The notes beneath the pieces were generated by a model that had not been told where the DNA came from, ran no database searches, and worked only from the letters and a program-made list of their open reading frames with translations. A DNA stretch of 64,000 nt from Bhargavaea cecembensis (lineage in GTDB: Bacteria > Bacillota > Bacilli > Bacillales_A > Planococcaceae). How positions within the stretch are numbered: the first letter of the stretch is position 1; each line of letters begins with the position of its first letter. A program made the position numbers and the translations under genes. This document shows, piece after piece, positions 26,148-39,197 of this stretch. The stretch covers positions 1,465,202 to 1,529,201 of the forward strand of contig NZ_LN651373.1 of NCBI RefSeq assembly GCF_000826125.2, given 5' to 3'.

Positions 26148-26187
26148 TTTTTTGAATGTACAATCAATTCAAGGGGAGGGGACTTAC

Positions 26188-26601
26188 ATGGATGAAATGC
26201 TGAGGATGTTTCATACGCTGAATGGGGAGCTGAATAAAATCCACAAAGACGCATGCAGGGAAGTCTCGGTGCAGCAGAGCACGATCATGCACGAAATCCA
26301 GAACCTCAACGAACCGTCGATGCAGGAAACCGCCCGCGGAGTCGGCATGGACATCACGACGTTTTCGCGGCAGATCCAGTCACTTGTTTCAGCAGGATTA
26401 GTCTCCAGAAGACCGTACCCCGGGGACCGCCGGATCCAAATCCTTTCGCTGACCGGAGAAGGGGAATCTGCAGTGGAACAGATCGATGCACTCATACTGG
26501 AACAGCTTGAAAAAGCATTCGAGGGAATGGGCGGTTTTGAAAAGGAAGTCATCGTCCGATCCCTCCAGCAACTGCAAAAAACGATGAAAGGAGATGGCTG
26601 A
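26188..26601 (+). CDS. MarR family transcriptional regulator
   Basis: 137 residues. The winged-helix core is seen in EIQNLNEPSMQETARGVGMDITTFSRQIQSLVSAGLVSRRPYPGDRRIQILSLTGEG in short: helix-turn-helix near residues 50-75, then the wing with the conserved D-R-R-x-x-I-x-L-T motif. Helices at both ends form the dimer. The family usually represses a neighbouring transporter or stress gene, but here no gene follows for almost 1.5 kb, so its target is unclear. The ATG at 26188 follows GGGGAGGGG. Confidence 0.85.
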   Translation: MDEMLRMFHTLNGELNKIHKDACREVSVQQSTIMHEIQNLNEPSMQETARGVGMDITTFSRQIQSLVSAGLVSRRPYPGDRRIQILSLTGEGESAVEQIDALILEQLEKAFEGMGGFEKEVIVRSLQQLQKTMKGDG

Positions 26602-26608
26602 ATCCAGT

Positions 26609-26790
26609 AGTTGCAAAGTACATCTATTGATTTTGATTAATGGTTGCAAGATTCAACTAGGATACTTGAAAGCTGATCCTAATGCAGAAAAAGTCTGACA
26701 GTTTCGGTTTGCAACTATCGAAGTTGAGTTTTGCATCTATTGAACATGCAACTTGCATGCAATGAACAATCGTTTTGCAATCAATCTGTT
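26609..26790. repeat. Array J: 22-bp-period TTGCA[AT] repeats downstream of marR
   Basis: TTGCA[AT] occurs at 26611, 26644, 26709, 26731, 26753 and 26775; the last four are exactly 22 bp apart, and 26753-26762 (TTGCATGCAA) is a perfect palindrome. Between copies, CTAT[TC]GA and GAACA motifs recur. The array could be a set of operator-like sites, or one more member of the ~21-bp arrays seen elsewhere in the window. Confidence 0.7.
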
Positions 26791-27678
26791 TTTATTGCGC
26801 AGACAGCAGCCGACAGGCGGTTTCGCTGCTTGTATAACAGCTCCCGGGTCAGTTTGAATACAGTCAGACAGCCGCCAGCCAGTCGGCTGCAAAGCGGCAT
26901 GGACCGATCAGCGATTCAATGAAGAATTCATACGAAGAATACCGGGACAATTTTGTGAGAGAAATGCCGGCTGGTCATCAGCAGAAAAACAGTCCGGATT
27001 GCGTATGGATATTTGGCCGGATTGAGGAACTGATCTGCGACATTTGGAACTTGTCGTGAAAGTCGCTGTCATTGCATGGACAGTCAACAAACAGCAGGAT
27101 AGGCAAATGAAGTGACGGAAGGACCGCTTAAGACGGATCCGCCAAAAGAAGGCCAAAAGACAATCCCGGTCATGCTATAATGATTCCAGGCTATAGGCTG
27201 CAGAGGGTAGCAGGAGTGGACCCTCTCTTGACTGCCACCGCTTTTAGTTTACATAATTTCTATTTTCGGAAGTTGAGTATCATTGAATAGTATACTCTAA
27301 ACAGTGAGACGAAACGCGTTTTTTTGGTTATTCATGTCTGTGCAGACATTTTGGTCAATCCATCATTGCACCGGTGTTTTTGTCTGGTTTTCGTTTCATC
27401 TTCTCCGGCTGCATCATGATTTCACCCTCAGTCCGTCTCATCAGCCCGGTCTCCACGCATCTCACATCTCATTCTTATTCTCGTCTCGCCACGTCCCATC
27501 TCATCTCATTCGCATATCCCGTCTCACAATCAACCGGTTCACTTCCTGCGCTTCATTAACCGGCCGCCGGTTGCTGCCTTGCTTTCTTGAGTGTATTCAA
27601 ACCGCACTTCACCCACAATCCAGTGCCCTTCTACGATCCGTTGATCCACCAAGTTGAAAAAAGATTCAGCAAACCCCT
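26791..27678. other. Gene-free stretch without a supported coding region
   Basis: No ORF here has a convincing start, ribosome binding site or recognisable product. It holds a small hairpin (AGAGGGT...ACCCTCT, about 27205-27228) and, at 27390-27530, CT-rich sequence with scattered GTCTC and CATCTCATTC copies lacking a clear period. It is more AT-rich than neighbours in places and may be the remains of lost genes between marR and the dap operon. Confidence 0.5.
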
Positions 27679-27707
27679 TTACATCCGCTTCCCGATGATG
27701 TAGTGTA
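27679..27707 (+). promoter_or_regulatory. Candidate promoter of the dap operon
   Basis: TTTACA (27679-27684), a 17-nt spacer and TAGTGT (27702-27707) would start transcription about 20 nt before the riboswitch. The -10 match is weak. Confidence 0.35.
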
Positions 27708-27730
27708 GTTTCCAAGATTCATAATTGAAT

Positions 27731-27912
27731 AACAATGGATGAGGTGCAAAGATCATCAGTAACCCGCCGCAACGGCTGCAGTCCGGCCGCGGGTGAAAGG
27801 GAGATTTGCCGAAATGGGGGCCGGTTTGCAGGCTGTCCCCTGTTGGACTGTACAGAAACACTGTGCAGGCTGTCATTATTCTTCGTGATAATGGAGTGCT
27901 TCCTTCTTGTGA
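27731..27912 (+). ncRNA. Lysine riboswitch (L box)
   Basis: The sequence follows the L-box consensus in order: GAGGTGCAAAGATCATCAGTA (27741 on, the P1/P2 core), GGGTGAAAGGGAGATTTGCCGA, GGGGGCCGGTTTGCAGGCTG, CTGTACAG and GCAGGCTGTCATT with the closing GGAGTGCTTCC. It is followed by an intrinsic terminator. In this class lysine binding favours termination, so the biosynthetic operon downstream is off when lysine is plentiful. Exact ends are approximate. Confidence 0.92.
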
Positions 27913-27947
27913 CCTTCCAGGTCGTGCATTGCACAACCCAAAACCGC

Positions 27948-27989
27948 CACAAGCCGGAAAACGATTCATTTTCCGGCTTGTGTTTTTTT
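27948..27989 (+). terminator. Riboswitch-controlled terminator of the dap operon
   Basis: CACAAGCCGGAAAA (27948-27961) pairs perfectly with 27969-27982 over a 7-nt loop, followed by seven T residues. It sits between the L box and dapA. Confidence 0.92.
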
Positions 27990-28088
27990 ATTGGGGAGCG
28001 ATGCATGGGACATTTCATCCATTGTCCGGGCATTCGTACCGGAAACCGGAAAACCGGAATACACTATGGATAGAAAGAGGGATGGAAC

Positions 28089-28970
28089 ATGAATCATTTG
28101 TTCACCGGAACCGCCGCAGCCGTCACTACGCCATTCACCGATCAGCAAGTCGACTACACTAGTTTCCGCAATCACCTCGGGTACCTGATCAATAACCGGA
28201 TCCAGGCGCTCGTCATCAACGGCACGACCGGAGAAGGCTCTACGCTCACCGCCGAAGAAAGGCGCAGGCTGCTGGAAATTGCCGTGGAAACGTCGGCCGG
28301 ACGCGTTCCGGTCATCGCCGGCACCGGCTCCAACTCGACGATCGAATCGATCCGGGCTTCCCGTGAAGCGATGGAAATCGGTGCCGACGGAATCATGCTG
28401 ATCACGCCTTACTACAATAAAACGAGCCAGCGGGGCCTCATCCGCCACTTTGAGGCCATTGTGGATGCGGCCGGCCTTCCGGCGATCTTGTATAACGTTC
28501 CGTCCCGCACCGGCATGACGATCGAGCCGGCCACCGTCCTGGAACTGAGCCGGCACCCGATGATCATCGGGCTGAAAGACGCGACAGGCGACCTGAACTA
28601 CATGTCGCAGGTGCGGCTCATGACCGATCCGTCATTCGCCCTGTACAGCGGAAACGATGATACGGCATTGCCGTTCCTGTCACTCGGCGGAGACGGGGTC
28701 ATCTCGGTCGTCGCGAACATCGTGCCCGATGAATTCCAGGAGATGTTCGAGCGGTCGAAAACAGATCTGAAAGCGGCACAGGAGATCCACTACCGGCTTA
28801 CCCCGCTTATTTCGGCACTGTCCGTCGATGTGAACCCGATTCCGATCAAGGTGCTGACGTCGCATCTCGGTTTCGGCGGCTATGAAGTCCGCCTCCCTCT
28901 CCTGCCGCTTGAGGCAGCGGGCCGAAGCCGGCTGATCCGCCAATTTGAATCGATTCGGATGGAGGTTTGA
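28089..28970 (+). CDS. dapA: 4-hydroxy-tetrahydrodipicolinate synthase
   Basis: 293 residues. DapA condenses pyruvate with aspartate semialdehyde, the first committed step to diaminopimelate and lysine. The pyruvate-binding GTTGEGSTL (Thr46, Thr47), the catalytic Tyr135 in YNVPSRTG and the Schiff-base Lys163 in GLKDATGD are all present. First gene of the operon; expression is governed by the lysine riboswitch. In spore formers the product is also the precursor of dipicolinate. Confidence 0.97.
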   Translation: MNHLFTGTAAAVTTPFTDQQVDYTSFRNHLGYLINNRIQALVINGTTGEGSTLTAEERRRLLEIAVETSAGRVPVIAGTGSNSTIESIRASREAMEIGADGIMLITPYYNKTSQRGLIRHFEAIVDAAGLPAILYNVPSRTGMTIEPATVLELSRHPMIIGLKDATGDLNYMSQVRLMTDPSFALYSGNDDTALPFLSLGGDGVISVVANIVPDEFQEMFERSKTDLKAAQEIHYRLTPLISALSVDVNPIPIKVLTSHLGFGGYEVRLPLLPLEAAGRSRLIRQFESIRMEV

Positions 28971-28972
28971 GA

Positions 28973-29704
28973 ATGAGGTTGCTGCTTTGCGGATACGGCG
29001 CGATGAACCGCCGTGTCGCTGCCCTGGCCGAGGAAAGAGGACATGAGATTGCGGGGGTGCTCCTCACGCGCGGAAGCCGGGCCGGCGGTTATCCGGTGTA
29101 TCGTCCGGATGAACGCCTTCCGGATGCGGATGCGGTCATCGACTTCTCGCATCCCGCCCTGACGACCGCGCTGCTTGCCGCCGGAACCGGCCTGCCGCTC
29201 GTCGTCGCGACGACCGGCGAGAAAGAAGCATTGCTTGAAATGATGAAGGAGAGTTCCGCCGGCCAGCCGGTCTTTTTCAGCGCCAACATGAGTTTCGGCG
29301 TCCATATGCTCACGGAGATCGTGAAATACGCGGCCTCCCTTCTCCCCTCGTTCGATATCGAACTGACGGAGCGGCATCACCGGAAGAAAGTGGATGCGCC
29401 GAGCGGAACGCTCGTCAAGCTCTACGACGCCATTGCGTCTGTCCGGCCCGGCGTCCACCCGGTGCATGACCGGCACCAGACGGAAGGCAGGAGGACCGAT
29501 GAGGAGATCGGGATCCATTCGCTCCGGGGCGGCACGATCTCCGGTGAACATGAAGTGCTGTTCGCCGGGCATGAAGAAACGATCACGATCGCCCACCATG
29601 CCCAGTCGAAAGACATATTCGCATCAGGCGCGCTCGATGTGGCCGAACGGCTCATCGGCAAAGCGAACGGTTTTTATACTTACGATAACCTGGAGGTTGA
29701 CTAA
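28973..29704 (+). CDS. dapB: 4-hydroxy-tetrahydrodipicolinate reductase
   Basis: 243 residues, slightly short for DapB (about 267). N-terminal Rossmann loop [18 protein letters not shown] binds NAD(P)[18 protein letters not shown] is the substrate-binding and catalytic His/Lys motif. It reduces the DapA product to tetrahydrodipicolinate. The ATG at 28973 is 7 nt after GGAGG, which overlaps the end of dapA; a TTG at 28967 is rejected because it overlaps the ribosome binding site. Confidence 0.95.
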   Translation: MRLLLCGYGAMNRRVAALAEERGHEIAGVLLTRGSRAGGYPVYRPDERLPDADAVIDFSHPALTTALLAAGTGLPLVVATTGEKEALLEMMKESSAGQPVFFSANMSFGVHMLTEIVKYAASLLPSFDIELTERHHRKKVDAPSGTLVKLYDAIASVRPGVHPVHDRHQTEGRRTDEEIGIHSLRGGTISGEHEVLFAGHEETITIAHHAQSKDIFASGALDVAERLIGKANGFYTYDNLEVD

Positions 29705-29707
29705 ACG

Positions 29708-30424
29708 ATGACTGAATTCAACGCAGAAGAAATCATCTCTTTTATCAGCAACGCCAAAAAAACGACGCCGCTTAAAATCTATGTGAACACGGCACTGGAA
29801 CGCGGAGAGTTCCCGGAGAGCTTCCATGTGTTCGGCGGCGACGGCTCTTATATCATTTTTGCCGACCATGCGGACTGGGCACCGTTCGAGGAAATGAACC
29901 GGGACCGGCTCGATGATGTCGTCATCGAACAGGACCGCCGGAACAGTGCCGTTCCGCTTCTGGATGCAACGAACGTCAATGCACGGATCGAGCCGGGCGC
30001 CTATATCAGGGAGCATGCCGTCATCGGCGACCATGCCGTCATCATGATGGGCGCCGTCATCAACATCGGGGCCGTCGTCGGCGAAGGGACGATGGTCGAC
30101 ATGAATGCGGTCCTCGGCGGCCGGGCCGCCACCGGGCGGAATGTCCATGTCGGAGCGGGAGCCGTCCTGGCCGGCGTCATCGAACCGGCGAGCGCCACTC
30201 CGGTGACGGTCGGCGACAATGTCCTCATCGGCGCGAATGCGGTCCTCCTCGAAGGGGTCCAGGTCGGCGACGGCGCGGTCATCGCGGCCGGCAGCATCGT
30301 CACGGATGATGTGCCGGCGGGTGCGGTCGTTGCGGGTGTCCCGGCGCGGATCATCAAACAGGCCGCTGACGTGCAGGCGGGCAAAGTCGGGATCGTCGAC
30401 GCGCTCCGCAAGCTGAACGACTGA
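29708..30424 (+). CDS. dapH: Tetrahydrodipicolinate N-acetyltransferase (DapH/DapD, YkuQ-like)
   Basis: 238 residues. An N-terminal helical region precedes a left-handed beta-helix made of hexapeptide repeats ([40 protein letters not shown]), as in acetyl-CoA-dependent acyltransferases. With the following deacetylase it defines the acetylase branch of the diaminopimelate pathway, used by Bacillus and Staphylococcus. It starts 3 bp after dapB. A terminator-like hairpin follows the stop. Confidence 0.95.
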   Translation: MTEFNAEEIISFISNAKKTTPLKIYVNTALERGEFPESFHVFGGDGSYIIFADHADWAPFEEMNRDRLDDVVIEQDRRNSAVPLLDATNVNARIEPGAYIREHAVIGDHAVIMMGAVINIGAVVGEGTMVDMNAVLGGRAATGRNVHVGAGAVLAGVIEPASATPVTVGDNVLIGANAVLLEGVQVGDGAVIAAGSIVTDDVPAGAVVAGVPARIIKQAADVQAGKVGIVDALRKLND

Positions 30425-30433
30425 CTTTCTTTT

Positions 30434-30463
30434 AAGGGGGAAGGGCCCGCCCTTCCCTTTTTC
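30434..30463 (+). terminator. Internal hairpin between dapH and dapL
   Basis: GGGAAGGGC pairs with GCCCTTCCC around 30438-30458, followed by TTTTTC. It resembles an intrinsic terminator inside the operon and may lower expression of dapL and alr relative to dapA-dapB-dapH, or protect the upstream mRNA. Confidence 0.6.
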
Positions 30464-30483
30464 AATTCATGGAGGTGGACCTG

Positions 30484-31635
30484 ATGGATTTGACCGAACG
30501 CCTGACCCTTCACCGGCGCACACTGCACCGGATTCCGGAACTCGGATTCCGGGAATTCAAGACAGCCCGCTATATCCGGGAAACGCTGGACAAACTCGGA
30601 ATTGATTACGGAACACCGATGGAGACGGCGACCGTCGCCTTCATCAAGGGGAACTCCGGGCGGACCATCGCGTTCCGGGCGGATATCGACGGCCTTCCGA
30701 TCGAAGAGGAGAACGACCTTCCGTTCCGCTCGGAACACCCTGGCGTCATGCATGCATGCGGCCACGACGGGCATGCAGCCATCCTTCTCGCATTCGCCGA
30801 GCGGTGCATGGAACTGCAGTCGGAGAACGCCCTGCCGCATAACGTCCTCCTCCTTTTCCAGCCGTCCGAGGAATCAGGCGGCGGAGCGGCTCACCTCGTC
30901 CGTGCAGGCGTATTTGAAGGTCATCCGCCCGAAGCCGTCTTCGGCCTTCATCTGATGCCGGATGAAGGAGAGGGACTCCTGCTGACGAGGAGCGGGGAGC
31001 TGACCGCAAGTGCCACGGAATACCGCTTTACGGTGAAGGGCCGGTCCGCCCACGTTGCGGACAAACAGGATGGTGCTTCCGCGCTCGGTTCGCTGATCCA
31101 GATCATCTCCGGCATCGAGCGGCTGCAGCATTACCATTTGGACGGCCTGAACCGCAACATCGTCCATATCGGCCGGATGCAGGCCGGCGAAGCGATCAAC
31201 ACGGTCGCTTCAAGCGCCCGCCTCGAAGGGACCATCCGGACGTATTCGCCGGACGACCTCAAAAAAGTGACGGCCATGATGAAGAACCTGGCCGTCAGCG
31301 CGGATCTGCTGTTCGGCACCGAAACGGAACTGGCGGTCGCCGACGGCTACCCGCCGGTCATCAACACCCCTTCCCTCCTCCCTCTCTCCCGGCGCGCGGC
31401 AGAGGCGGCGGGCCTCCGCTTCATCGAGAAAGAAAAACCGTATCTGTTCGGCGAAGACTTTTCATTTTACGCGGACGCCGCCCCGGTCCACTTCGCCTTC
31501 CTCGGCGTGCGGAATGAGCCGCTCGGCTATACGTCCGGTCTGCATACCCCGACCCTGAATTTCCGGGAAGAGGCGCTTGGGGGCGGAGTCCGATTCTTCG
31601 AACAGGCGCTGTTTGAAACAGGAGACGTAAACTGA
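30484..31635 (+). CDS. dapL: N-acetyldiaminopimelate deacetylase (YkuR-like, M20 family)
   Basis: 383 residues. M20 amidohydrolase signatures: HACGHDGHAA (metal-binding His and Asp), QPSEESGGGA (catalytic Glu) and the HL motif in FGLHLMPDEG. It removes the acetyl group from N-acetyl-LL-diaminopimelate. The true start is the ATG at 30484, 6 nt after GGAGGTG; an upstream ATG at 30469 overlaps the ribosome binding site. In Staphylococcus the same slot is annotated hipO. It overlaps the next gene by one base (TGATG). Confidence 0.93.
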   Translation: MDLTERLTLHRRTLHRIPELGFREFKTARYIRETLDKLGIDYGTPMETATVAFIKGNSGRTIAFRADIDGLPIEEENDLPFRSEHPGVMHACGHDGHAAILLAFAERCMELQSENALPHNVLLLFQPSEESGGGAAHLVRAGVFEGHPPEAVFGLHLMPDEGEGLLLTRSGELTASATEYRFTVKGRSAHVADKQDGASALGSLIQIISGIERLQHYHLDGLNRNIVHIGRMQAGEAINTVASSARLEGTIRTYSPDDLKKVTAMMKNLAVSADLLFGTETELAVADGYPPVINTPSLLPLSRRAAEAAGLRFIEKEKPYLFGEDFSFYADAAPVHFAFLGVRNEPLGYTSGLHTPTLNFREEALGGGVRFFEQALFETGDVN

Positions 31636-32684
31636 TGCCGGCCGTTCTTGAGATCGACCGCGGACGGATCCTCCGGCAGGCCCGCCGGATCAACGGTGAC
31701 GCCCCCGTGATCGCGGTCGTGAAAAATGACGCGTACAACATCGGCCTCCCCCTCGCCTGGCGCACGTTCAGGGAAGCCGGAATAAATGCATTCGCGACGA
31801 CAAACCTGAAGGAAGCGGTCGCCATCCGGGAACTCGACCCGGACAGCCTCGTTTTCCTCATGAACCCGTCTACCGAATTCAGTGTGATCCGCGATCACCG
31901 GATCGAGATGACCTTGCCGTCTATGGATTTCTACGTGCGGCACCAGCATGATCTGTCCGGAATCCGGGTCCATCTCGAATACAGGAACCTGCTTCGCCGG
32001 TCCGGCTTTGCAGATCCGGAAGAGATGAAACGGGTGCTGGAGGAAGGAGCCGTCGAAGTCTCCGGCATCTGGACGCATTTCGCGTTCGCCGATGAACCGG
32101 GCGCACCGGAACACGAACAGGAGAAGGAGGATTGGCTCGCTGTGCTTGCCGAACTGTCGCCGTTTGTGCAGCACTTGCCGTTCATCCATGCGCAGAACAG
32201 CGCGTCTTATATGCAGGACGGGCTGCTCCCCGGCCATACCCACATCCGGCCGGGCATCCTGCTGTATGGCTCACGTCCGTATGCTTCGCTTGAGGAATCG
32301 GCCGTCCCGAACGTGGTGACCGTCCGGGCGAATGTCATCCAGACCCTCCCGCTGAAACAAGGGGAGTCGTCCGGCTATTCCGCCGCCTTCCGCGCAGAGG
32401 AAGACTGCACGGTCGCCGTCTGCGACATCGGCTACGGGGACGGGGTTCTGCGGGCCCGTGCCCGCCACGACGTCCTGATCAACGGCAGGCGCTATCCGGT
32501 GGCGGCGCTCATGATGAGCCATCTGCTCGTCCGGGTGGATGAGACGGTGAAGGCGGGCGACACCGTCCATCTCTACGGGGACGACATCCGGGTGGACCGC
32601 TTCACCGCGCTCGGGGTCGGTGCGAATTCTGAGCAGATGTCGGCATTGAACCGGATGTCCCTTGAAACGGTCATCAAGGAATGA
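31635..32684 (+). CDS. Alanine racemase family protein in the dap operon (Alr2-like)
   Basis: 349 residues. The PLP Lys is at residue 30 in AVVKNDAYNIG; CDIGYGDGVLRAR carries the second catalytic Tyr region, with HIRPGILLYG before it. The fold is the fold-type III racemase barrel plus C-terminal beta domain. In Staphylococcus aureus an equivalent gene (alr2) sits in the same position of the dap operon. It may supply D-alanine for cell wall precursors or act on another amino acid; the specificity cannot be told. No lysA follows here, unlike in Staphylococcus. Confidence 0.85.
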   Translation: MPAVLEIDRGRILRQARRINGDAPVIAVVKNDAYNIGLPLAWRTFREAGINAFATTNLKEAVAIRELDPDSLVFLMNPSTEFSVIRDHRIEMTLPSMDFYVRHQHDLSGIRVHLEYRNLLRRSGFADPEEMKRVLEEGAVEVSGIWTHFAFADEPGAPEHEQEKEDWLAVLAELSPFVQHLPFIHAQNSASYMQDGLLPGHTHIRPGILLYGSRPYASLEESAVPNVVTVRANVIQTLPLKQGESSGYSAAFRAEEDCTVAVCDIGYGDGVLRARARHDVLINGRRYPVAALMMSHLLVRVDETVKAGDTVHLYGDDIRVDRFTALGVGANSEQMSALNRMSLETVIKE

Positions 32685-32731
32685 AAAATGCCCGTGCAGG
32701 GAGCCGGATCGGCTCTGCTGCACGGGCATTG
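32685..32731. terminator. Bidirectional terminator, alr / parC
   Basis: AATGCCCGTGCAG (32687-32699) pairs with CTGCACGGGCATT (32718-32730), with an inner GAGCC/GGCTC stem. The A-run on the left provides a T-tract for the parC transcript. Confidence 0.85.
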
Positions 32732-32732
32732 C

Positions 32733-37180
<4,448 letters not shown>

Positions 37181-37347
37181 TTAATCGTAATCGTTTTTCC
37201 GGAGCCTGTCAAACCGCCGGTCTCCGGAACTCCCGGTCTTCATTGTAGAACACCGGAGCGCTCCGTGGCAATGTCCTCCGCTGTCCGTGTTGCTTGGACA
37301 GGCGTTCCGGAAGCGGACGGGCGGCGGGAAAAACCGCCCGCCGGTCA

Positions 37348-37376
37348 TTGTACGGAGCCGGCCGTTAAGGTAAACT
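37348..37376 (+). promoter_or_regulatory. Candidate sigma-A promoter of plsY
   Basis: TTGTAC (37348-37353), 17 nt, TAAACT (37371-37376), about 47 nt before the plsY start. A GC-rich inverted repeat (GGGCGG...CCGCCC, 37320-37340) lies just upstream. Confidence 0.5.
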
Positions 37377-37423
37377 GATAGTGCCTTCTTAACACCTACT
37401 ACTAACCAAAGAGGTGCCGTTTT

Positions 37424-38026
37424 ATGCAGACTGCAGTATTGCTGCTGATCGCTTACCTGCTCGGATCGATTCCGGCGGGCCTGTGGATCGGCAAGCTGTT
37501 CTTCCATACGGACATCCGGGAATCCGGAAGCGGGAACCTCGGGGCGACGAACTCGTTCCGGGTTCTCGGAAAAAAAGCCGGAATCGCCGTCACCCTGATC
37601 GATATCCTCAAAGGGACGGCCGCCGTCCTTCTCCTTCATCTGCCGGCTTTCCAGGATGCCGGCATTCATCCGCTGACACTCGGGATTGCGGCCGTTGTCG
37701 GCCATATGTTCCCGGTGTTCGCCCGGTTCCGCGGCGGCAAGGCGGTGGCGACTTCCGGCGGGGTGATCCTCGGCTACAGCTGGCCGTTCTTCCTCGTGCT
37801 GATCGCTTCGTTCCTGATCGTGCTCAAGCTGACGAAGATCGTCTCGCTCACGTCGATGGCGATGGGCGCTGTCGGTCTCATTTATGCGACCGTCAACTAT
37901 TTCCTGACCGGTGACTTGTACCTGCTCGTCGTCATCGTTCTCCTGACCGCTTTCATCTTTTACCGCCACCGGGCGAATATCGGCCGGATCAAGGCGGGAA
38001 CCGAGCCAAAGGTGAAGTGGCTCTAG
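37424..38026 (+). CDS. plsY: Acyl-phosphate:glycerol-3-phosphate acyltransferase PlsY
   Basis: 200 residues with five predicted membrane helices and the three conserved cytoplasmic motifs: SGNLGATNSFRVLG (phosphate binding), KGTAAVLL with GHMFPVFARFRGGKAVATSGG, and the HRANIGRIKAGTEPK tail. It makes lysophosphatidic acid from acyl phosphate and glycerol-3-phosphate, the first step of membrane lipid synthesis. The ATG at 37424 follows GAGGTG. Divergent placement next to parE matches Bacillus. Confidence 0.95.
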   Translation: MQTAVLLLIAYLLGSIPAGLWIGKLFFHTDIRESGSGNLGATNSFRVLGKKAGIAVTLIDILKGTAAVLLLHLPAFQDAGIHPLTLGIAAVVGHMFPVFARFRGGKAVATSGGVILGYSWPFFLVLIASFLIVLKLTKIVSLTSMAMGAVGLIYATVNYFLTGDLYLLVVIVLLTAFIFYRHRANIGRIKAGTEPKVKWL

Positions 38027-38064
38027 TATACTGGGTGGCAGAAGACCGAAAGGCGGTGTGACGG

Positions 38065-38355
38065 TTGGAGATCACGATCACTGATGAAGCGCTCCGCTGG
38101 TTCCGCGACGAGATGGACATCGGGCCCGGGGATAATGTCCGGTTCCGTGTCCGCTACGGCGGTGCCGGCCTGCAGCCCGGGTTCTCGCTCGGCCTGTCGG
38201 GCGATGCGCCGGAATCGCCGGCTGCCAGCACAAAGCAAGGTGACGTCACCTTTTTCGTCGAAGATGACGATGAGTGGTATTTTGACGGCCATGACCTGGT
38301 CGTCGGCTACGATGAACAGCTGGATGAACCTGAATACCGCTACGAAAAAGCGTGA
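38065..38355 (+). CDS. HesB-like protein without cysteines (YneR-like)
   Basis: 96 residues with the HesB/IscA fold pattern (ITITDEALRWFRDEM, FRVRYGGAGLQPGFSLGL). True A-type iron-sulfur carriers have three conserved Cys, but this protein has none, so it cannot bind a cluster in the usual way. The same is true of Bacillus YneR, which lies in the same neighbourhood. Start TTG at 38065, after AAAGGCGGTG. It is 38 bp after plsY. Function unknown. Confidence 0.85.
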   Translation: MEITITDEALRWFRDEMDIGPGDNVRFRVRYGGAGLQPGFSLGLSGDAPESPAASTKQGDVTFFVEDDDEWYFDGHDLVVGYDEQLDEPEYRYEKA

Positions 38356-38379
38356 GCCGTCAGAAGCTCACGCTTTTTC
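38345..38379. terminator. Bidirectional terminator, yneR-like / yneQ-like
   Basis: AAAAAGCGTGAGC (38345-38357) pairs with GCTCACGCTTTTT (38366-38378). It overlaps the last codons of both convergent genes. Confidence 0.92.
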
Positions 38380-38688
38380 CTGTCTTTCTTCCAGTTTGAA
38401 CCGCCGGATCAGGTCATGCCGCCCTTCGGCTTTCAGGATCTCGTATTCCCGTTCACCGAACAGGTCGAAGTGCGGAAACTGCTCTTTGTGATCGATCCAT
38501 TCAGGTCTGAGCCCGTACTGCCTTCCCCACTCCGTCAGCCGGCCGATGTCGGCGCAACCGGCTTTCGTGACGGTTTTGCATCCCGGGAAGCGGTCATCGA
38601 GCCAGTAATGGGTCAGAAGCGCGACTTCCCCGTTGCTCACCGCCGCTTTCCACGCATTCAGCTCTTCCCGCTTGATGCCGAATGCCAT
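38368..38688 (-). CDS. YneQ family small protein
   Basis: 106 residues, basic and aromatic (MAFGIKREELNAWKAAVSNG, LTHYWLDDRFPGCKTVTKAGC, FPHFDLFGEREYEI). It matches my recollection of Bacillus YneQ in length, sequence style and position between yneP and yneR. There is no signal or membrane segment. It overlaps the yneP stop by one base (TGATG), so the pair is co-translated. Function unknown. Confidence 0.82.
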   Translation of the reverse strand: MAFGIKREELNAWKAAVSNGEVALLTHYWLDDRFPGCKTVTKAGCADIGRLTEWGRQYGLRPEWIDHKEQFPHFDLFGEREYEILKAEGRHDLIRRFKLEERQEKA

Positions 38689-39113
38689 CAGTCGGTTCCT
38701 TTTGCGATCTCAACGTACTTCGCTTCCCATTCCGGGTCGACTTTTCTGAGCGCCACCGGGCGGAATGTGTCTTTATGGACGAGTGTGTGGACCGACTTGC
38801 CGGTCGCCGCGATCGTGCCGTCCGGATGTGCAATCTCGTACCCGTACGTGGTCCGCAGTCTCCCGTGGTGTTCGATCCATGTGCGGATGACGGCGGTGTC
38901 CCCGTAGCGCATCGGCTGCTTGTATGAGACGTTCAAGTCGATGACGGGCGACAGATAGCCCTTCTCTTCGAGCCCCGCATAGGAGAACCCGATATCTGAA
39001 ATGAGGGCGCTACGGCCGATCTCCATCCAGATCAGATAGTTCGCGTGGTAGACGACGCCCATCTGGTCGGTTTCGGCGTATCGCACGTCCACGGATGTTT
39101 CACTTATGTACAT
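38688..39113 (-). CDS. 4-hydroxybenzoyl-CoA thioesterase-like protein (YneP-like)
   Basis: 141 residues with the hot-dog fold motif VRYAETDQMGVVYHANYLIWMEIGR; the Asp in ETDQMGVVYHANY is the catalytic residue of 4HBT-type acyl-CoA thioesterases. It probably hydrolyses an acyl-CoA; the chain length is not predictable. The ATG follows AAGAGGTGAAGG. First gene of the yneP-yneQ operon. Confidence 0.88.
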   Translation of the reverse strand: MYISETSVDVRYAETDQMGVVYHANYLIWMEIGRSALISDIGFSYAGLEEKGYLSPVIDLNVSYKQPMRYGDTAVIRTWIEHHGRLRTTYGYEIAHPDGTIAATGKSVHTLVHKDTFRPVALRKVDPEWEAKYVEIAKGTD

Positions 39114-39197
39114 GATTCCTTCACCTCTTTTCCATTATAACGGAAACGGCCTGCCGGCGCGCGGACGGCGGGCCGGGGGCTTGGTGTGTGAGTGAAA

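Noticed and set aside
25700..26150. A frameshift that truncates the Spo0M-like gene
   Set aside because: The stop is followed within 12 nt by a terminator and then the marR gene; no downstream Spo0M-like sequence is seen in any frame.
26908..27156. An 82-codon minus-strand frame in the marR-dapA gap
   Set aside because: Low-complexity Ser/Cys/Arg-rich product, no ribosome binding site, no recognisable family.
27390..27530. CT-rich sequence with GTCTC and CATCTCATTC copies as a tenth array
   Set aside because: Spacings of 14, 34, 37 and 38 bp show no clear period. It may be a decayed array but was not counted.
38065..38355. The HesB-like protein as an iron-sulfur cluster carrier
   Set aside because: It has no cysteine at all, so the usual cluster-binding mode is impossible.
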